A stretch of DNA of 64,000 nucleotides from Geothermovivens sp964644845 (GCA_964644845.1 CAZXXS010000064.1:53312-117311), one strand, 5' to 3'. Shown: positions 8,845 through 17,671, counted from the first letter of the stretch. The notes: a model not told the origin generated them from the sequence alone. Translations and numbers: made by a program.

Positions 8845-10884
8845 ATGATGCGTTCACTTTTTGCGGGTGTTTCGGGCCTGCGCAACCACCAGGTCCGGAT
8901 GGATGTGATCGGCAACAACATTGCCAACGTCAACACGATTGGCTACAAAGCGCAGCGGGTAACGTTTGCCGACGCTCTGGCGTTGACGCTGCGCGGCGCC
9001 ACGATGCCGACCGACCGCGTCGGCGGCATCAACCCCATGCAGGTTGGCCTGGGCATGTCGGTGAACACGATCGACACCATTTTGAACCAGGGCAGCCTGC
9101 AAGCTACGGGTCAGCAAACCGACCTGGCCATCAACGGCGACGGCTTCTTCGTCCTGAGTGACGGCCAGAAGTACTTCTACACTCGAGCGGGGAGCTTCCA
9201 GTTTGACGCCGAGGGACGTTTGGTGGACCCGGCCAACGGTCTCGTTGTGCAGGGGCGAATGGCCAACAGCCGCGGGGAAATCAGTTCAACCAGCGCCATC
9301 GACGACATTCGCCTGCCTTTCGGTCAGCGGGTGCCCGCAAGGGCGACGACCAGCATCGGCTTTACGGGGAATCTGGATGCCTCTGCCAAGCCGCTTGGCA
9401 CGATTACGAAGACTGCGCCATTCCTGGCTGTGGAAGAGGCGGGCGACGAAACGGACATCGCCAAGCTCTACGCTCGGGGTGACACGAACTCTTTCATGAC
9501 GGGAATGGTGAGCGGCGTGACCACGGTAACCGTCAACGACGGTTCGAAAGAGAAGACGTACACCTACGTCAGCAACGACTCCGGCGCCGGCAACGGTGAG
9601 TTCACTTCCCTCAAGGATCTGATGGACGAGATCAACGCGGACTTTGCCGGCAGCCTGCAGGTCAGCATGACCTCGGACGGAGCCATCAAAGTGGAAGATC
9701 TTTCAGGAAGCGAACACACGGTCACGTTCAGCAGCAGCAGTGCAGCCCTCCAATCTGCCCTGGGGGCTGCGAACGGGGCCATCGACAGCTCCGCGGGCAA
9801 GACCACACTAACCGATCAGTTCAATCACCGCGCCAGCGAAGATGAAGAGCTCACCAAGCTGCGCAATTCGGTGGGAGAACCACTGGGCTTGAAGGTTGGT
9901 GACGACATTTCGATCAGTGCCATCGTTGGTGGTGAAGAAAAGACTGGATCGTTGACGATTGCGGCCAACACAACGCTGGGCGATCTGGCGGACGCCATCG
10001 AAACGGCATTTGGAATCACCAACGCCACCGGTGTCGAAATTGACAAGAACGGTAGTCTGGTGATCAACGGAGATCCCGGGGAAGAAAACGCCATCGAAAG
10101 CGTGGCCATTCGTATCTCGGGCAACATGGCGTTCAACACTGCCAGCGTGTTCAACGAGTTTCAGAAGGCCAAAGATGTGACCCATTCTGCCAGCATCACG
10201 GTGTACGACGAGTTGGGTAAGGAACACGTGGTCACGTTGACCTTCACCAAGACGTCGATCGAAAACCAATGGCGGTGGGAAGCTTCGCTGGCTGGAGACG
10301 AAATCATTTCCAGCGGTGGGTCGGGCACGATCAACTTCAACTCGGACGGCTCCCTCAACTCTTTCTTGTACGACAACGGTATGACTGCCTTGACCTTTGA
10401 CCCCAACGACGGAGCGTCATTCGTAGAGATCGCGTTCGACGCGGGCGACATCGGTGGGTTCAACGGGATTACTCAGTTTGCTTCCCCGTCCACGGCGGTA
10501 GCCAGTACCCAGGATGGCTACCCCAACGGTGACCTGACCACGATCAACATCGACGAGACGGGCAAAATCACGGGCATCTTCAGCAACGGCGTGACCCAAA
10601 CGCTTGCCCAGATCGCGCTGGCTGTGTTCAACAATCCGGCGGGACTGATAAGGGCAGGTGAAAACATGTTCCAGGTTTCGGCCAACTCCGGAAATCCGGT
10701 GATGGGCTTGGCTGGCGAAAGCATTCAGGCCAAGATCGTTCCCGGACACCTGGAGATGTCAAACGTTGACCTGGCCGAAGAATTTACGAACATGATTGTG
10801 GCCCAGCGCGGGTTCCAGGCCAACGCCAGGGTCATCACAACGACGGACGACTTGTTGAATGAGCTCGTGAATTTGAAGCGGTAG
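8845..10884 (+). CDS. flgE: Flagellar hook protein FlgE
   Basis: FlgE polymerises into the hook, the universal joint between rod and filament. The N-terminal SLFAGVSGLRNHQVRMDVIGNNIANVNT-type rod motif and the C-terminal SNVDLAEEFTNMIVAQRGFQAN-type motif frame a large central region. At 679 residues it is longer than the about 400 of enteric FlgE; the extra mass is in the surface domains and includes a GDDISIS...NGSLVING beta module (about residues 350-425) that also resembles modules in FliD here. ATG 8845 has AAAGGAGG at 8828-8835. An in-frame TTG at 8836 falls right after that site and is rejected. Confidence 0.95.
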   Translation: MMRSLFAGVSGLRNHQVRMDVIGNNIANVNTIGYKAQRVTFADALALTLRGATMPTDRVGGINPMQVGLGMSVNTIDTILNQGSLQATGQQTDLAINGDGFFVLSDGQKYFYTRAGSFQFDAEGRLVDPANGLVVQGRMANSRGEISSTSAIDDIRLPFGQRVPARATTSIGFTGNLDASAKPLGTITKTAPFLAVEEAGDETDIAKLYARGDTNSFMTGMVSGVTTVTVNDGSKEKTYTYVSNDSGAGNGEFTSLKDLMDEINADFAGSLQVSMTSDGAIKVEDLSGSEHTVTFSSSSAALQSALGAANGAIDSSAGKTTLTDQFNHRASEDEELTKLRNSVGEPLGLKVGDDISISAIVGGEEKTGSLTIAANTTLGDLADAIETAFGITNATGVEIDKNGSLVINGDPGEENAIESVAIRISGNMAFNTASVFNEFQKAKDVTHSASITVYDELGKEHVVTLTFTKTSIENQWRWEASLAGDEIISSGGSGTINFNSDGSLNSFLYDNGMTALTFDPNDGASFVEIAFDAGDIGGFNGITQFASPSTAVASTQDGYPNGDLTTINIDETGKITGIFSNGVTQTLAQIALAVFNNPAGLIRAGENMFQVSANSGNPVMGLAGESIQAKIVPGHLEMSNVDLAEEFTNMIVAQRGFQANARVITTTDDLLNELVNLKR

Positions 10885-10898
10885 TGAGAAGACTGAGG

Positions 10899-10951
10899 CG
10901 CTTCGCAGGTGAGGCCGGACGGCAGCGTGTCCGGCCTCGCCGTTCGAAGCG
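10899..10951 (+). other. Strong two-part hairpin between flgE and flbD
   Basis: An outer stem CGCTTCG/CGAAGCG (10899-10905 with 10945-10951) encloses a perfect 10-bp inner stem GAGGCCGGAC/GTCCGGCCTC (10911-10920 with 10929-10938) and an 8-base loop. No T-run follows, so it is not a classic terminator. It could protect the abundant flgE message, act as a processing site, or partly reduce readthrough into flbD and the motor genes. Confidence 0.6.
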
Positions 10952-10963
10952 GAGGACGCCATC

Positions 10964-11188
10964 ATGATCAAAGTGACGCGGCTCAACGGCTCGGAACTCG
11001 TGATCAACGCAGACTTGATCGAGACCGTTGAGGCTACCCCCGACACGATCATCACGCTAACCACCGGAGCGAAGCTCATGGTGCGCGAGAGTCCCGAGGA
11101 AATTGTGGACCGTGTGGTTGCTTACAAACGGCGAATCAGCCACTACACGTTCGGGACGGTGAATGACGTAGATTCTTACAGTAACTGA
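10964..11188 (+). CDS. flbD: FlbD/SwrD-family flagellar protein
   Basis: A 74-residue protein starting MIKVTRLNGSELVINADLIE, with the TPDTIITLTTGAKLMVRE middle and an EEIVDRVVAYKRRI end; this matches the small FlbD family (SwrD in Bacillus), which lies between flgE and motA/fliL. In Bacillus SwrD is needed for full motor power. The ATG follows GGAGG at 10951-10955. This is not the Caulobacter FlbD transcription factor. The neighbour motA fits the SwrD role. Confidence 0.9.
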   Translation: MIKVTRLNGSELVINADLIETVEATPDTIITLTTGAKLMVRESPEEIVDRVVAYKRRISHYTFGTVNDVDSYSN

Positions 11189-11702
11189 ATTTGCCACTGG
11201 GGATTCGTTTGCTGAGAGCGCAAAGGCTGCGTGGCTTTTGGTACCAGCAAACCAGATTGTCGCGTCTGACCAAGGGAGGTCGGCGTGACCCGGTTGATCT
11301 TGGAAGTGGCCGAGCTGTGACCAGAGTGCTTCGACGGAGCAGGCATGAACGGGATGTTGGCGTGGAAGAAAACAGGAGTGTTGCGCTGGGGCACAGCTGC
11401 TGGAGCCGTCCGGGACTTCGGTTCGCAGGAACCAGCTGATTCTCTCGTGCTTGCCGGGGAAAATCTCTAACCCCTTGGTCTAATTGAGCGGTTCAAGATT
11501 TCCGCCGGTTGGTCGATGGAAGAATGGCGCTTGGTGTCGCCTGACAGATCCACGAAACCGGGAACCGTGTGTTCAGTGTTTGTGCCCCGGGAGCCGCGTC
11601 TGACGCACGGCTAAGGATTGCTCCTCCTGGGAAGGAAGGTCTGCCTTGAAGCTACAGAGTCGCGTGGCGGACTGACAATCCAAGCAGAGGCAAGTCTCGA
11701 CC
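11189..11702 (+). other. Intergenic region before motA, no gene recognised
   Basis: These 514 bases contain only short open frames with unusual composition and no matching ribosome site. A hairpin with arms AGCC-GCGT and ACGC-(AC)-GGCT is seen at 11592-11612. I found no convincing sigma-28, sigma-54 or sigma-70 promoter by eye, although a gap this long before the stator genes suggests separate control of motA and motB. Confidence 0.5.
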
Positions 11703-12473
11703 ATGGACATCGCAACCATTATTGGCATCATTTCGGGTGTCGTCCTGGTCCTGCTGTCGATCTTGACGGCGGGGTCTTTGAACGCGTTCATCAGCGTTAG
11801 CTCTGCGATGGTTGTACTGGGTGGAACTGCAGCAGCGACGCTGATCAACTACCCGTTGGCCGATGTGCTCAGCGTGATCGGGGTGGTCAAAAAGGCATTC
11901 CTGCACAAGGCCCCGGATCCGCGGGAAACAATCAAGCAACTGGTTCATTTCGCCGAGGTTGCGCGTAGAGAGGGCATTTTGTTCCTCGAGCGTGAGCTGG
12001 AGAATGTGGAAGATCCATTTCTCAAGCAGGGCATTCAGCTGGCTGCGGACGGCACAGAACCTGAAATGATGCGGATGATTCTGGAAACGGAAATTGCTTA
12101 CCTTCAGGAGAGACACGAACTGGGTCAGGGCATTCTTTCGTCGATGGGAAGCTACGCACCGGCGTTCGGGATGATCGGTACGCTGATCGGGCTGATCATC
12201 ATGTTGGCCAACATGTCAGACCCGTCGGCAATTGGTCCTGGTATGGCTGTGGCCATGATCACGACGTTCTACGGTGCGGTGCTGGCCAACCTGATTTTTC
12301 TGCCCCTTGCTGGTAAGCTGAAAACGCGCTCGAAACAGGAAGTGATGCTGAAAGAGCTGATCCTGGAGGGTGTGCTGGCCATCCAGTCGGGAGACAATCC
12401 GCGCATCGTTGAGCAGAAGCTCATCTCGTTTGTACCGCCTAAGCTAAGAGAGGAAGTGGTCAAGAAGGCTTGA
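11703..12473 (+). CDS. motA: Flagellar motor stator protein MotA
   Basis: MotA forms the ion-driven stator with MotB and pushes FliG. The 256-residue protein has the expected four membrane helices: two near the N-terminus (about residues 3-25 and 33-50) and two around 150-200, where the SMGSYAPAFGMIGTLIGLI and ATFYGAVLANLIFLP-type patterns occur. The cytoplasmic loop carries the charged REGILFLERELE region. ATG 11703 fits the family N-terminus. It is directly followed by motB. A single stator pair is present in the window; ion specificity cannot be told from MotA alone. Confidence 0.95.
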   Translation: MDIATIIGIISGVVLVLLSILTAGSLNAFISVSSAMVVLGGTAAATLINYPLADVLSVIGVVKKAFLHKAPDPRETIKQLVHFAEVARREGILFLERELENVEDPFLKQGIQLAADGTEPEMMRMILETEIAYLQERHELGQGILSSMGSYAPAFGMIGTLIGLIIMLANMSDPSAIGPGMAVAMITTFYGAVLANLIFLPLAGKLKTRSKQEVMLKELILEGVLAIQSGDNPRIVEQKLISFVPPKLREEVVKKA

Positions 12474-12474
12474 G

Positions 12475-13185
12475 GTGCCCGTGGCCAGAGGCAAACAAAA
12501 ATGTGAGGAGTGCAGCGGTGGCGCACCCGAGTGGATGGTCACCTACGGCGATATGATGTCGCTTTTGCTGACGTTCTTTGTGTTGATCGTTTCGTTCTCC
12601 TCGATTCAGCTGGCTGAATTTCAAAAGGCCATGGGGTCCTTGAAGGGTGCGCTGGGCGTGTTGAAGAGCAACCCTTCGGTCGTAAAGCTTTACAAGGCGC
12701 CCACGCCGGAAATCCTGAAGCCGAGCCCAGGCTCCACTCCGTCGGAACTTGAGGAATTGCGAACGTTTCTGGAAGAAGAAGAAATCAGCGAAGAAGTGAC
12801 TCTGCGCAGTACCGAGCTCGGGATCGCCATTTCGATCCAGAGCCCGATTTTGTTTGACCTGGGACGAGCAGATCTGAAACCCCGGTATCTTCCGCTGCTC
12901 GATCGGATCGCCAGAATGTCGAAGCAGGCGAGGAAGATTGTGATTGAGGGGCACGCCGACGACTTGCCCATCAACACGCCGGAATTCCCCTCCAATTGGG
13001 AACTGTCGGCAGCTCGGGCATTGAGCGTGCTTCACTACTTTGAACGCCGCGGGGTGAAACCGGAGAAGATGCGAGCGGTGGCGTGTGGCGAGTATCAACC
13101 CGTGGCTCCAAACGACACCGAAGCGAACAGGCGCAAGAACCGCCGCGTCGAAATCTACCTTGACTTTAACGAGGAATCGTCCTGA
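12475..13185 (+). CDS. motB: Flagellar motor stator protein MotB
   Basis: MotB supplies the ion-carrying aspartate and anchors the stator to peptidoglycan. After a short CEEC-containing start, the PEWMVTYGDMMSLLLTFFVL segment (about residues 18-37) is the single membrane helix; Asp26 in YGDM is the expected ion-binding residue. The OmpA-like C-terminal domain includes GHADDLPI and NWELSAARA and the NRRVEI end. The length of 236 is normal. GTG 12475 was chosen; GTG 12481 is an in-frame alternative. It starts two bases after motA. Confidence 0.94.
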   Translation: MPVARGKQKCEECSGGAPEWMVTYGDMMSLLLTFFVLIVSFSSIQLAEFQKAMGSLKGALGVLKSNPSVVKLYKAPTPEILKPSPGSTPSELEELRTFLEEEEISEEVTLRSTELGIAISIQSPILFDLGRADLKPRYLPLLDRIARMSKQARKIVIEGHADDLPINTPEFPSNWELSAARALSVLHYFERRGVKPEKMRAVACGEYQPVAPNDTEANRRKNRRVEIYLDFNEESS

Positions 13186-13196
13186 CAGGTGCGGAA

Positions 13197-13706
13197 ATGG
13201 CCGAGGAAGAAAAAGAACAAACCACCGAGGACTCGGGTAAGAAGGCAAAAGGTGGCGGACTGTTACCGAAAATCCTGATCGGCATCGCCGTAGTAACGAT
13301 GCAACTTGTACTGTCGGTGGTGGTTGTGAAGAAGCTGGTGGAGCCACCCCCTCCGGCGCCGCAGGCGGCCCAGGCGCAGCCGGACAAGGAGGGCAAACCC
13401 GAAGACATCGGTGACGTTTACCTGATCGAGGATGTGATCGTGAACCCCCTCAACAGCCGCGGCCGCAAATTCTTGAACACCTCGATTGCTTTCGTGTACA
13501 AAGGCAAGGTCGGTGCAGAACTGGAGAAGAGAGACGTTCAGCTTCGCGACATGTTGCTTCAAACCCTCGGCGAACGCACAGTACAGGAACTGAGTCAACC
13601 GGCGGAGCGCGACACGTTACGCGAGGAGATCCTCCGCAAAACGAATGAGCTACTCACCTCCGGAAAGGTCATGGCCGTCTACTTCACGAACTTTGTGATG
13701 CAGTAG
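13197..13706 (+). CDS. fliL: Flagellar basal body protein FliL
   Basis: FliL is a single-pass inner-membrane protein that surrounds stators and supports motor torque. The 169-residue sequence has a charged cytoplasmic start, a membrane helix at about residues 24-45, a Pro/Ala-rich linker (PPPPAPQAAQ) and a periplasmic stomatin-like domain with the VNPLNSRGRKFLNTSIAFV pattern. Position after motB supports the call. A long gap follows before fliM. Confidence 0.9.
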   Translation: MAEEEKEQTTEDSGKKAKGGGLLPKILIGIAVVTMQLVLSVVVVKKLVEPPPPAPQAAQAQPDKEGKPEDIGDVYLIEDVIVNPLNSRGRKFLNTSIAFVYKGKVGAELEKRDVQLRDMLLQTLGERTVQELSQPAERDTLREEILRKTNELLTSGKVMAVYFTNFVMQ

Positions 13707-14248
13707 GGTCGTTCCGAAACCGTTGTGTGACCCCGGGGCAGCAGACGACAGCTGTCTGGACGTCGGGGACTGTTGAGCGTTTTGTCCCCGCGAAGGGGCC
13801 GTGTGCCGCTTTGTCCAGTGAAGAGCGCACTGGAACGCGGTGCCGCCCTGCGAAGCTCGTGGAGAGCGGATGCCCCTTGGAGGCACGCGGGCTCCGTTTG
13901 TTTCCCTGGTGCGGTTTCCGGCTTACGGAAGCGTTTTGCTCTCGTAAGTTTGCCCCCGTGCACGAGATGGTATCGCCGCGGATCTCCCATGAGCGGCATA
14001 AGCCGGCCCCACGCTGGGAAATTCTTGCCGAAGTTTTCCGACCTCGGTCAAACTCTCTTCTGACTTTAGCTCCCAATTCCCCGTAATTCACACAAAATCA
14101 ATGCGCCAGCCCGAGCCTTGGGATGTTTTCGCTCGACCGGCGGATGGCACGGAACTTGTGAAAGAGCGCTGGGGCGAGGCTGCATCCGGAGCGCCCCGAC
14201 ACCAGATGACGCCTCTTTAACCCGGACGCTAACAGGGACTCGAAGACC
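13707..14248 (+). other. Intergenic region between fliL and fliM with several hairpins
   Basis: No convincing gene in 542 bases. Inverted repeats are frequent: GGGGAC/GTCCCC (13765-13770/13784-13789), TCCAGTG/CACTGGA (13814-13820/13828-13834), extended outward by CCGC/GCGG, and CTTACG/CGTAAG (13922-13927/13943-13948) with an inner AGC/GCT, followed by TTTG. The spacer is AT-richer near 14050-14100. A sigma-54-like site lies at 14145-14160. The region may separate the stator transcript from the switch/export-gate transcript. Confidence 0.5.
14145..14160 (+). promoter_or_regulatory. Possible sigma-54 promoter before fliM
   Basis: TGGCACGGAACTTGTG matches the -24 element exactly, but the -12 element reads TTGT instead of TTGC. 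The GG and G(T/C) pairs are 10 bases apart, the required spacing. It is about 90 bases before the fliM start. No sigma-54 activator gene is in the window, so this remains a candidate. Confidence 0.25.
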
Positions 14249-15241
14249 GTGGCCGAAATCCTGACGCAAAGCGAGATTGACGAACTCCTTGAGCAGTTCC
14301 AGCAGGGGGAGCTGGACGTTGAGACGGAAGTTCCGGCAAGGGAAGAGAAGAGCGAGAAGAACGTCTACGTCTACGATTTCCGTCACCCGAACCGGGTTAC
14401 ACGCGACCAGATTCGCACCCTCCGGGTCATCCACGAATCGTTCGCCAAACAGGCCGAATCTTACTTGAGCTCACGCCTGCGCACGATTGTGACGTCGAAG
14501 GTAGAGGCGATTGACCAAATCACCTACGCGGAGTTTCAGCTTTCGCTGTCCGACCCGAGTTGCATCTGCGTTGTCGGAGCAAACGAATTCAAGACCGATC
14601 TCGTTGTGGAAATGTCGCCGACCCTGGCGTTCTTGGCCATCGACCGTCTTTTCGGCGGCGTGGGTGAACCGGTGACACGTTTTCGCGAGATGTCTTTGAT
14701 CGAACAAAACGTAATCCGACGTCTCGTGGAGGGCATGCTCAAGCATTACGATTCGGCCTGGAAACCGGTGTTCAAAGTTGCCACGACGTTGAAAGCCATC
14801 CACAGCAGACCGAGTTTTGCTCAGGTTGTGGCTCCAGGAGAATCGGTCGTGGCTATTTCAATCGGTTTCAGCGCGGATGAGATCGAGGGCTCCATGAATT
14901 TCTGCCTGCCTTACCTGATGCTGGAAGATTTGCTCCCCAACATGAGCGCGGGCAAGGTGGCTTTTGGTTCGAAGGTGGAGCGAACTCCGGAGCAGCGGGT
15001 GTTGCTGGAAAAAAGTCTGAAAAAAGCAACAGTCCCGGTAACAGTGACTCTTGGGAAGGCCAAGATCACACTGCGGGAACTCCTCGACCTTCAGGTTGGT
15101 GATGTGCTGGTGCTCGGTACGCGGACCGACGAGGCTGTGCCCATCGCCATCGGTGGTGACGTTCGCGCAAAGGGCAAACCAGGTATCTTCCACGGCAGCC
15201 TGGCCGTCGAGGTGGAGGAAATCCAGGATTTGTCGGAGTGA
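14249..15241 (+). CDS. fliM: Flagellar motor switch protein FliM
   Basis: FliM is the middle protein of the C ring and the target of CheY-P. The N-terminus MAEILTQSEIDELLEQF is the conserved CheY-binding peptide. The middle domain has the GGVGEPV turn (about residues 135-141) and the EMSLIEQNVIRRL helix, and the C-terminal SpoA domain follows (LGKAKITLRELLDLQVGDVL, about 270-289). The length of 330 is normal. It uses GTG 14249 with a weak ribosome site. The conserved CheY-binding peptide suggests chemotaxis genes elsewhere in the genome. Confidence 0.95.
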   Translation: MAEILTQSEIDELLEQFQQGELDVETEVPAREEKSEKNVYVYDFRHPNRVTRDQIRTLRVIHESFAKQAESYLSSRLRTIVTSKVEAIDQITYAEFQLSLSDPSCICVVGANEFKTDLVVEMSPTLAFLAIDRLFGGVGEPVTRFREMSLIEQNVIRRLVEGMLKHYDSAWKPVFKVATTLKAIHSRPSFAQVVAPGESVVAISIGFSADEIEGSMNFCLPYLMLEDLLPNMSAGKVAFGSKVERTPEQRVLLEKSLKKATVPVTVTLGKAKITLRELLDLQVGDVLVLGTRTDEAVPIAIGGDVRAKGKPGIFHGSLAVEVEEIQDLSE

Positions 15242-15271
15242 ATGCGGTTTTGATTTGTGAGGGCAAAGGCC

Positions 15272-16198
15272 ATGGCAGACGATTTCGGCGCCTTTGAGCT
15301 TCCGGAGAGCTCGGCGCAAACACTGAGGGAAATCGGGCAATTCGCTGCCAACGAGGCCCTGCGACAGGCCGGCCTCGATCAGCAGAACTTTTCGTTCCGC
15401 GTGGAAACAGTGGTTCTTCAACACGCGTCGGACGTACTTGCGGATTTCGAAAGTGGCGCTTTCGTGGTTCGGTTGCCCTTTGAGGAGAACAGCGCCGACC
15501 AACAAACGTACCTGCTCTTCCCGGACGAAGTGGAAAGTTTCGCTGCTCAGCACGGGGGAGAGGAAACGTTAGCGAAATTGCTCGCTGCCGAAGGCAGACG
15601 TTTCCTCGAAGGTCTTGCCGATGGCTTTGGCGACGCTACAGCTGAGCCTGAGGCGATCAAAGTCGACTCGCTGACCGAGGACCTGTTGCCGCCAGAGCCT
15701 CTCATTCGGTTCAACTACACTCTGACAGACGACCAGGCGGTACTTAGCTTCTGCAAAGTCGTGTCCGCTGACGTCATCATGCAGCTGTTGCAGACCGCCG
15801 AACCTGAGGAAGTAAGCCGCGAAAAGGAGCCAGCCCAGACGATGAACAACGACAACCGGACCGACAAGATCGAAGTCACGGCGCCTGCGTTTGAGGATTT
15901 CTCCAGCAGAGCTCCTGAGGAGCGGGTGCCCCGCAACCTGGACATGTTGATTGATCTGTCGCTCACTGTCTCGGTTGAGTTGGGCCGAGCGGAAATGCCC
16001 ATCGGTGAAATCCTCGAGCTTGGTCGTGGGTCGATCATCGAACTGGACAAAATGGCGGGTGACCCTGTGGATTTGTACGTAAACGGCAAGAAGTTCGCTG
16101 AGGGTGACGTTGTGGTGGTTGAGGATCGGTTCGGTGTGCGCATCACGTCGCTCGTGGGACGAGCTGAGCGCATCAAGTCGCTTGGCGAGGAGGCTTAG
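15272..16198 (+). CDS. fliN: Motor switch protein FliN with FliY-like CheC-type N-terminal domain
   Basis: The last 90 residues form the FliN SpoA domain (LTVSVELGRAEMPIGEILELGRG and the GVRI end) that builds the base of the C ring. The first 200 residues resemble the CheC/CheX fold found in FliY, with an REIGQFAANEAL helix at about 19-30. In CheC phosphatases the pair is Glu-x-x-Asn; here it reads Glu20-x-x-Gln23, so phosphatase activity is doubtful. At 308 residues it matches FliY rather than the short FliN. I chose ATG 15272; GTG 15257 is also open. The gene follows fliM. Confidence 0.85.
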   Translation: MADDFGAFELPESSAQTLREIGQFAANEALRQAGLDQQNFSFRVETVVLQHASDVLADFESGAFVVRLPFEENSADQQTYLLFPDEVESFAAQHGGEETLAKLLAAEGRRFLEGLADGFGDATAEPEAIKVDSLTEDLLPPEPLIRFNYTLTDDQAVLSFCKVVSADVIMQLLQTAEPEEVSREKEPAQTMNNDNRTDKIEVTAPAFEDFSSRAPEERVPRNLDMLIDLSLTVSVELGRAEMPIGEILELGRGSIIELDKMAGDPVDLYVNGKKFAEGDVVVVEDRFGVRITSLVGRAERIKSLGEEA

Positions 16199-16714
16199 GT
16201 GGGGCCTGAGCGCAAAGAGCAGTCCCGGCACAACGGCAGGAGGCTGCTGATCTGGTTGTGGCCGGGCGTTGCTTTCCTGGGTCTGATGGTCCTGGCGGCG
16301 TTTCAGCCCGGTCCTGGAAGCGCGACCGCTGCGACCGGCCAGACGCCGGCGCTCAACTGGGCTGGCGTTGTTGCGCGGCTGGTGCTGGCCTTCGTGGTTG
16401 TGGCGGGACTGGCGTACGGAGGCATCTGGCTGCTGAAACGGTGGATGAACCGCAACGGTGAAAGCGCGGGGAACGGTGTGGTGTCCCTGGTTGCGACGTC
16501 GTACGTGGCGCCGAAGAAGCAGATCAGTGTGGTTCGTGTGTTCGATCGTTTGCTGGTTGTCGGTGTGGCTGAAACCGGGCTTACACTGCTAACCGAAATC
16601 GGTCCAGAGGAAGCGGAAGAGAAACTCCGTGGCCTCCAGGGCAAAGGTGTGCCAGATTCGGGATTTCTTTCGTTGTTGAAAAGGCAAGCAGCGTTGACGA
16701 GGCGAGGCCTGTGA
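16199..16714 (+). CDS. fliO: Flagellar biosynthesis protein FliO
   Basis: FliO helps assemble the FliP ring of the export gate. The 171-residue protein has an N-terminal signal-like helix (about residues 16-34), a membrane helix at about 54-80 (VARLVLAFVVVAGLAYGGIWLLK), and a cytoplasmic tail with VATSYVAPKKQISVVRVFDRLLVVG, the typical FliO pattern. GTG 16199 directly follows the fliN stop, with GAGGAGG inside the fliN end. It overlaps the open frame of fliP. Confidence 0.88.
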   Translation: MGPERKEQSRHNGRRLLIWLWPGVAFLGLMVLAAFQPGPGSATAATGQTPALNWAGVVARLVLAFVVVAGLAYGGIWLLKRWMNRNGESAGNGVVSLVATSYVAPKKQISVVRVFDRLLVVGVAETGLTLLTEIGPEEAEEKLRGLQGKGVPDSGFLSLLKRQAALTRRGL

Positions 16715-16854
16715 CGAACCGCTGGCCGAAATCATTCGAGGAGAGCAAGACCGCGGCGCTACGGTGTGCGCTCGTGTGGTTCTGGAAGACCTCGGCTCAC
16801 GGGGCGAGGGGACGGTCAGATCGGCGCGCGCGCGCCAAGTTTCTTGGAACACGG

Positions 16855-17652
16855 ATGCAGGCCTGGATGCGAACTATCCGGACGTGGACCGCAGGCTCGA
16901 ACCACGCTGGCGTTGCCATCGTGCTTCTGGCTGTTTTGCTCCTCGCGGTGGCTTTGCCGGCGCTTGTCCAGGCGCAGCCGCTTCCGAAGGTGACGCTTGG
17001 GGTGGACACAGCGAAGAACCCCAAAGACGTGGCCGTGACGCTGCAAATCCTTGCGCTGCTGACGGTGCTTTCTGTCGCGCCGGCCATTATTTTGCTCATG
17101 ACCAGTTTCACCCGGATGGTGGTTGTTTTCCACTTCCTGCGTCAGGCCTTGGGGCTTCAGCAGATGCCACCAAACCAACTGATCGTTGGCCTGTCGTTGT
17201 TTCTTACTTTTTTCGTGATGCGGCCTGTCCTAAACGACATCAACGCGAATGCGCTGCAGCCGTACCTGGCTGAGCGAATTTCTCAGAAAGAGGCTGTCGA
17301 AAGGGCACAGAAACCGATCCGGGAATTCATGTTGCGTCAGACTCGCGAAAAAGATTTGATGCTCTTCGTCCAACTGGCCAACATGCCGCAACCCAGACAG
17401 CCTGGTGACCTGCCTCTGAGCATTGTGGTGCCGGCTTTCGTCGTCAGCGAGTTGCGGATTGCGTTTCAGATTGGCTTCCTGCTTTACATTCCCTTCCTGA
17501 TGATTGACATGATCGTGGCCAGTGTGCTCATGTCGATGGGCATGCTGATGTTGCCACCCGTGATGATCAGCCTGCCGTTCAAAATCTTGTTGTTTGTGCT
17601 TGTGGACGGATGGTATTTGCTGGTCAATTCTGTGGTGACCAGCTTTCATTGA
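16855..17652 (+). CDS. fliP: Flagellar export gate protein FliP
   Basis: FliP forms the pentameric core of the export gate. The signal peptide (hydrophobic run ending PALVQA), the LTVLSVAPAIILLMTSFTR helix, the ALGLQQMPPNQLIVGLSLFLT segment and the VMISLPFKILLFVLVDGWYLL end are classic. The start is uncertain: GTG 16711 overlaps the fliO stop as GTGA but adds 48 Arg-rich residues before the signal peptide; I prefer ATG 16855, although its ribosome site is weak. From ATG 16855 the length is 265, near the usual 245-260. Confidence 0.92.
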   Translation: MQAWMRTIRTWTAGSNHAGVAIVLLAVLLLAVALPALVQAQPLPKVTLGVDTAKNPKDVAVTLQILALLTVLSVAPAIILLMTSFTRMVVVFHFLRQALGLQQMPPNQLIVGLSLFLTFFVMRPVLNDINANALQPYLAERISQKEAVERAQKPIREFMLRQTREKDLMLFVQLANMPQPRQPGDLPLSIVVPAFVVSELRIAFQIGFLLYIPFLMIDMIVASVLMSMGMLMLPPVMISLPFKILLFVLVDGWYLLVNSVVTSFH

Positions 17653-17671
17653 GAAGCGGAGGCGAAGCGTC

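Noticed and set aside
11205..11290. Possible c-di-GMP-I riboswitch before motA (GCGCAAAGGCTGCG segment)
   Set aside because: Only part of the GCAAAGCC-type core is present, and the P1 and tetraloop-receptor parts of the class are missing.
11191..11439. 82-codon open frame before motA
   Set aside because: Arg-rich with no ribosome site; probably random.
13727..14086. 119-codon open frame between fliL and fliM
   Set aside because: Cys/Pro/Arg-rich, no ribosome site, overlaps several hairpins, and competing frames exist on the other strand.
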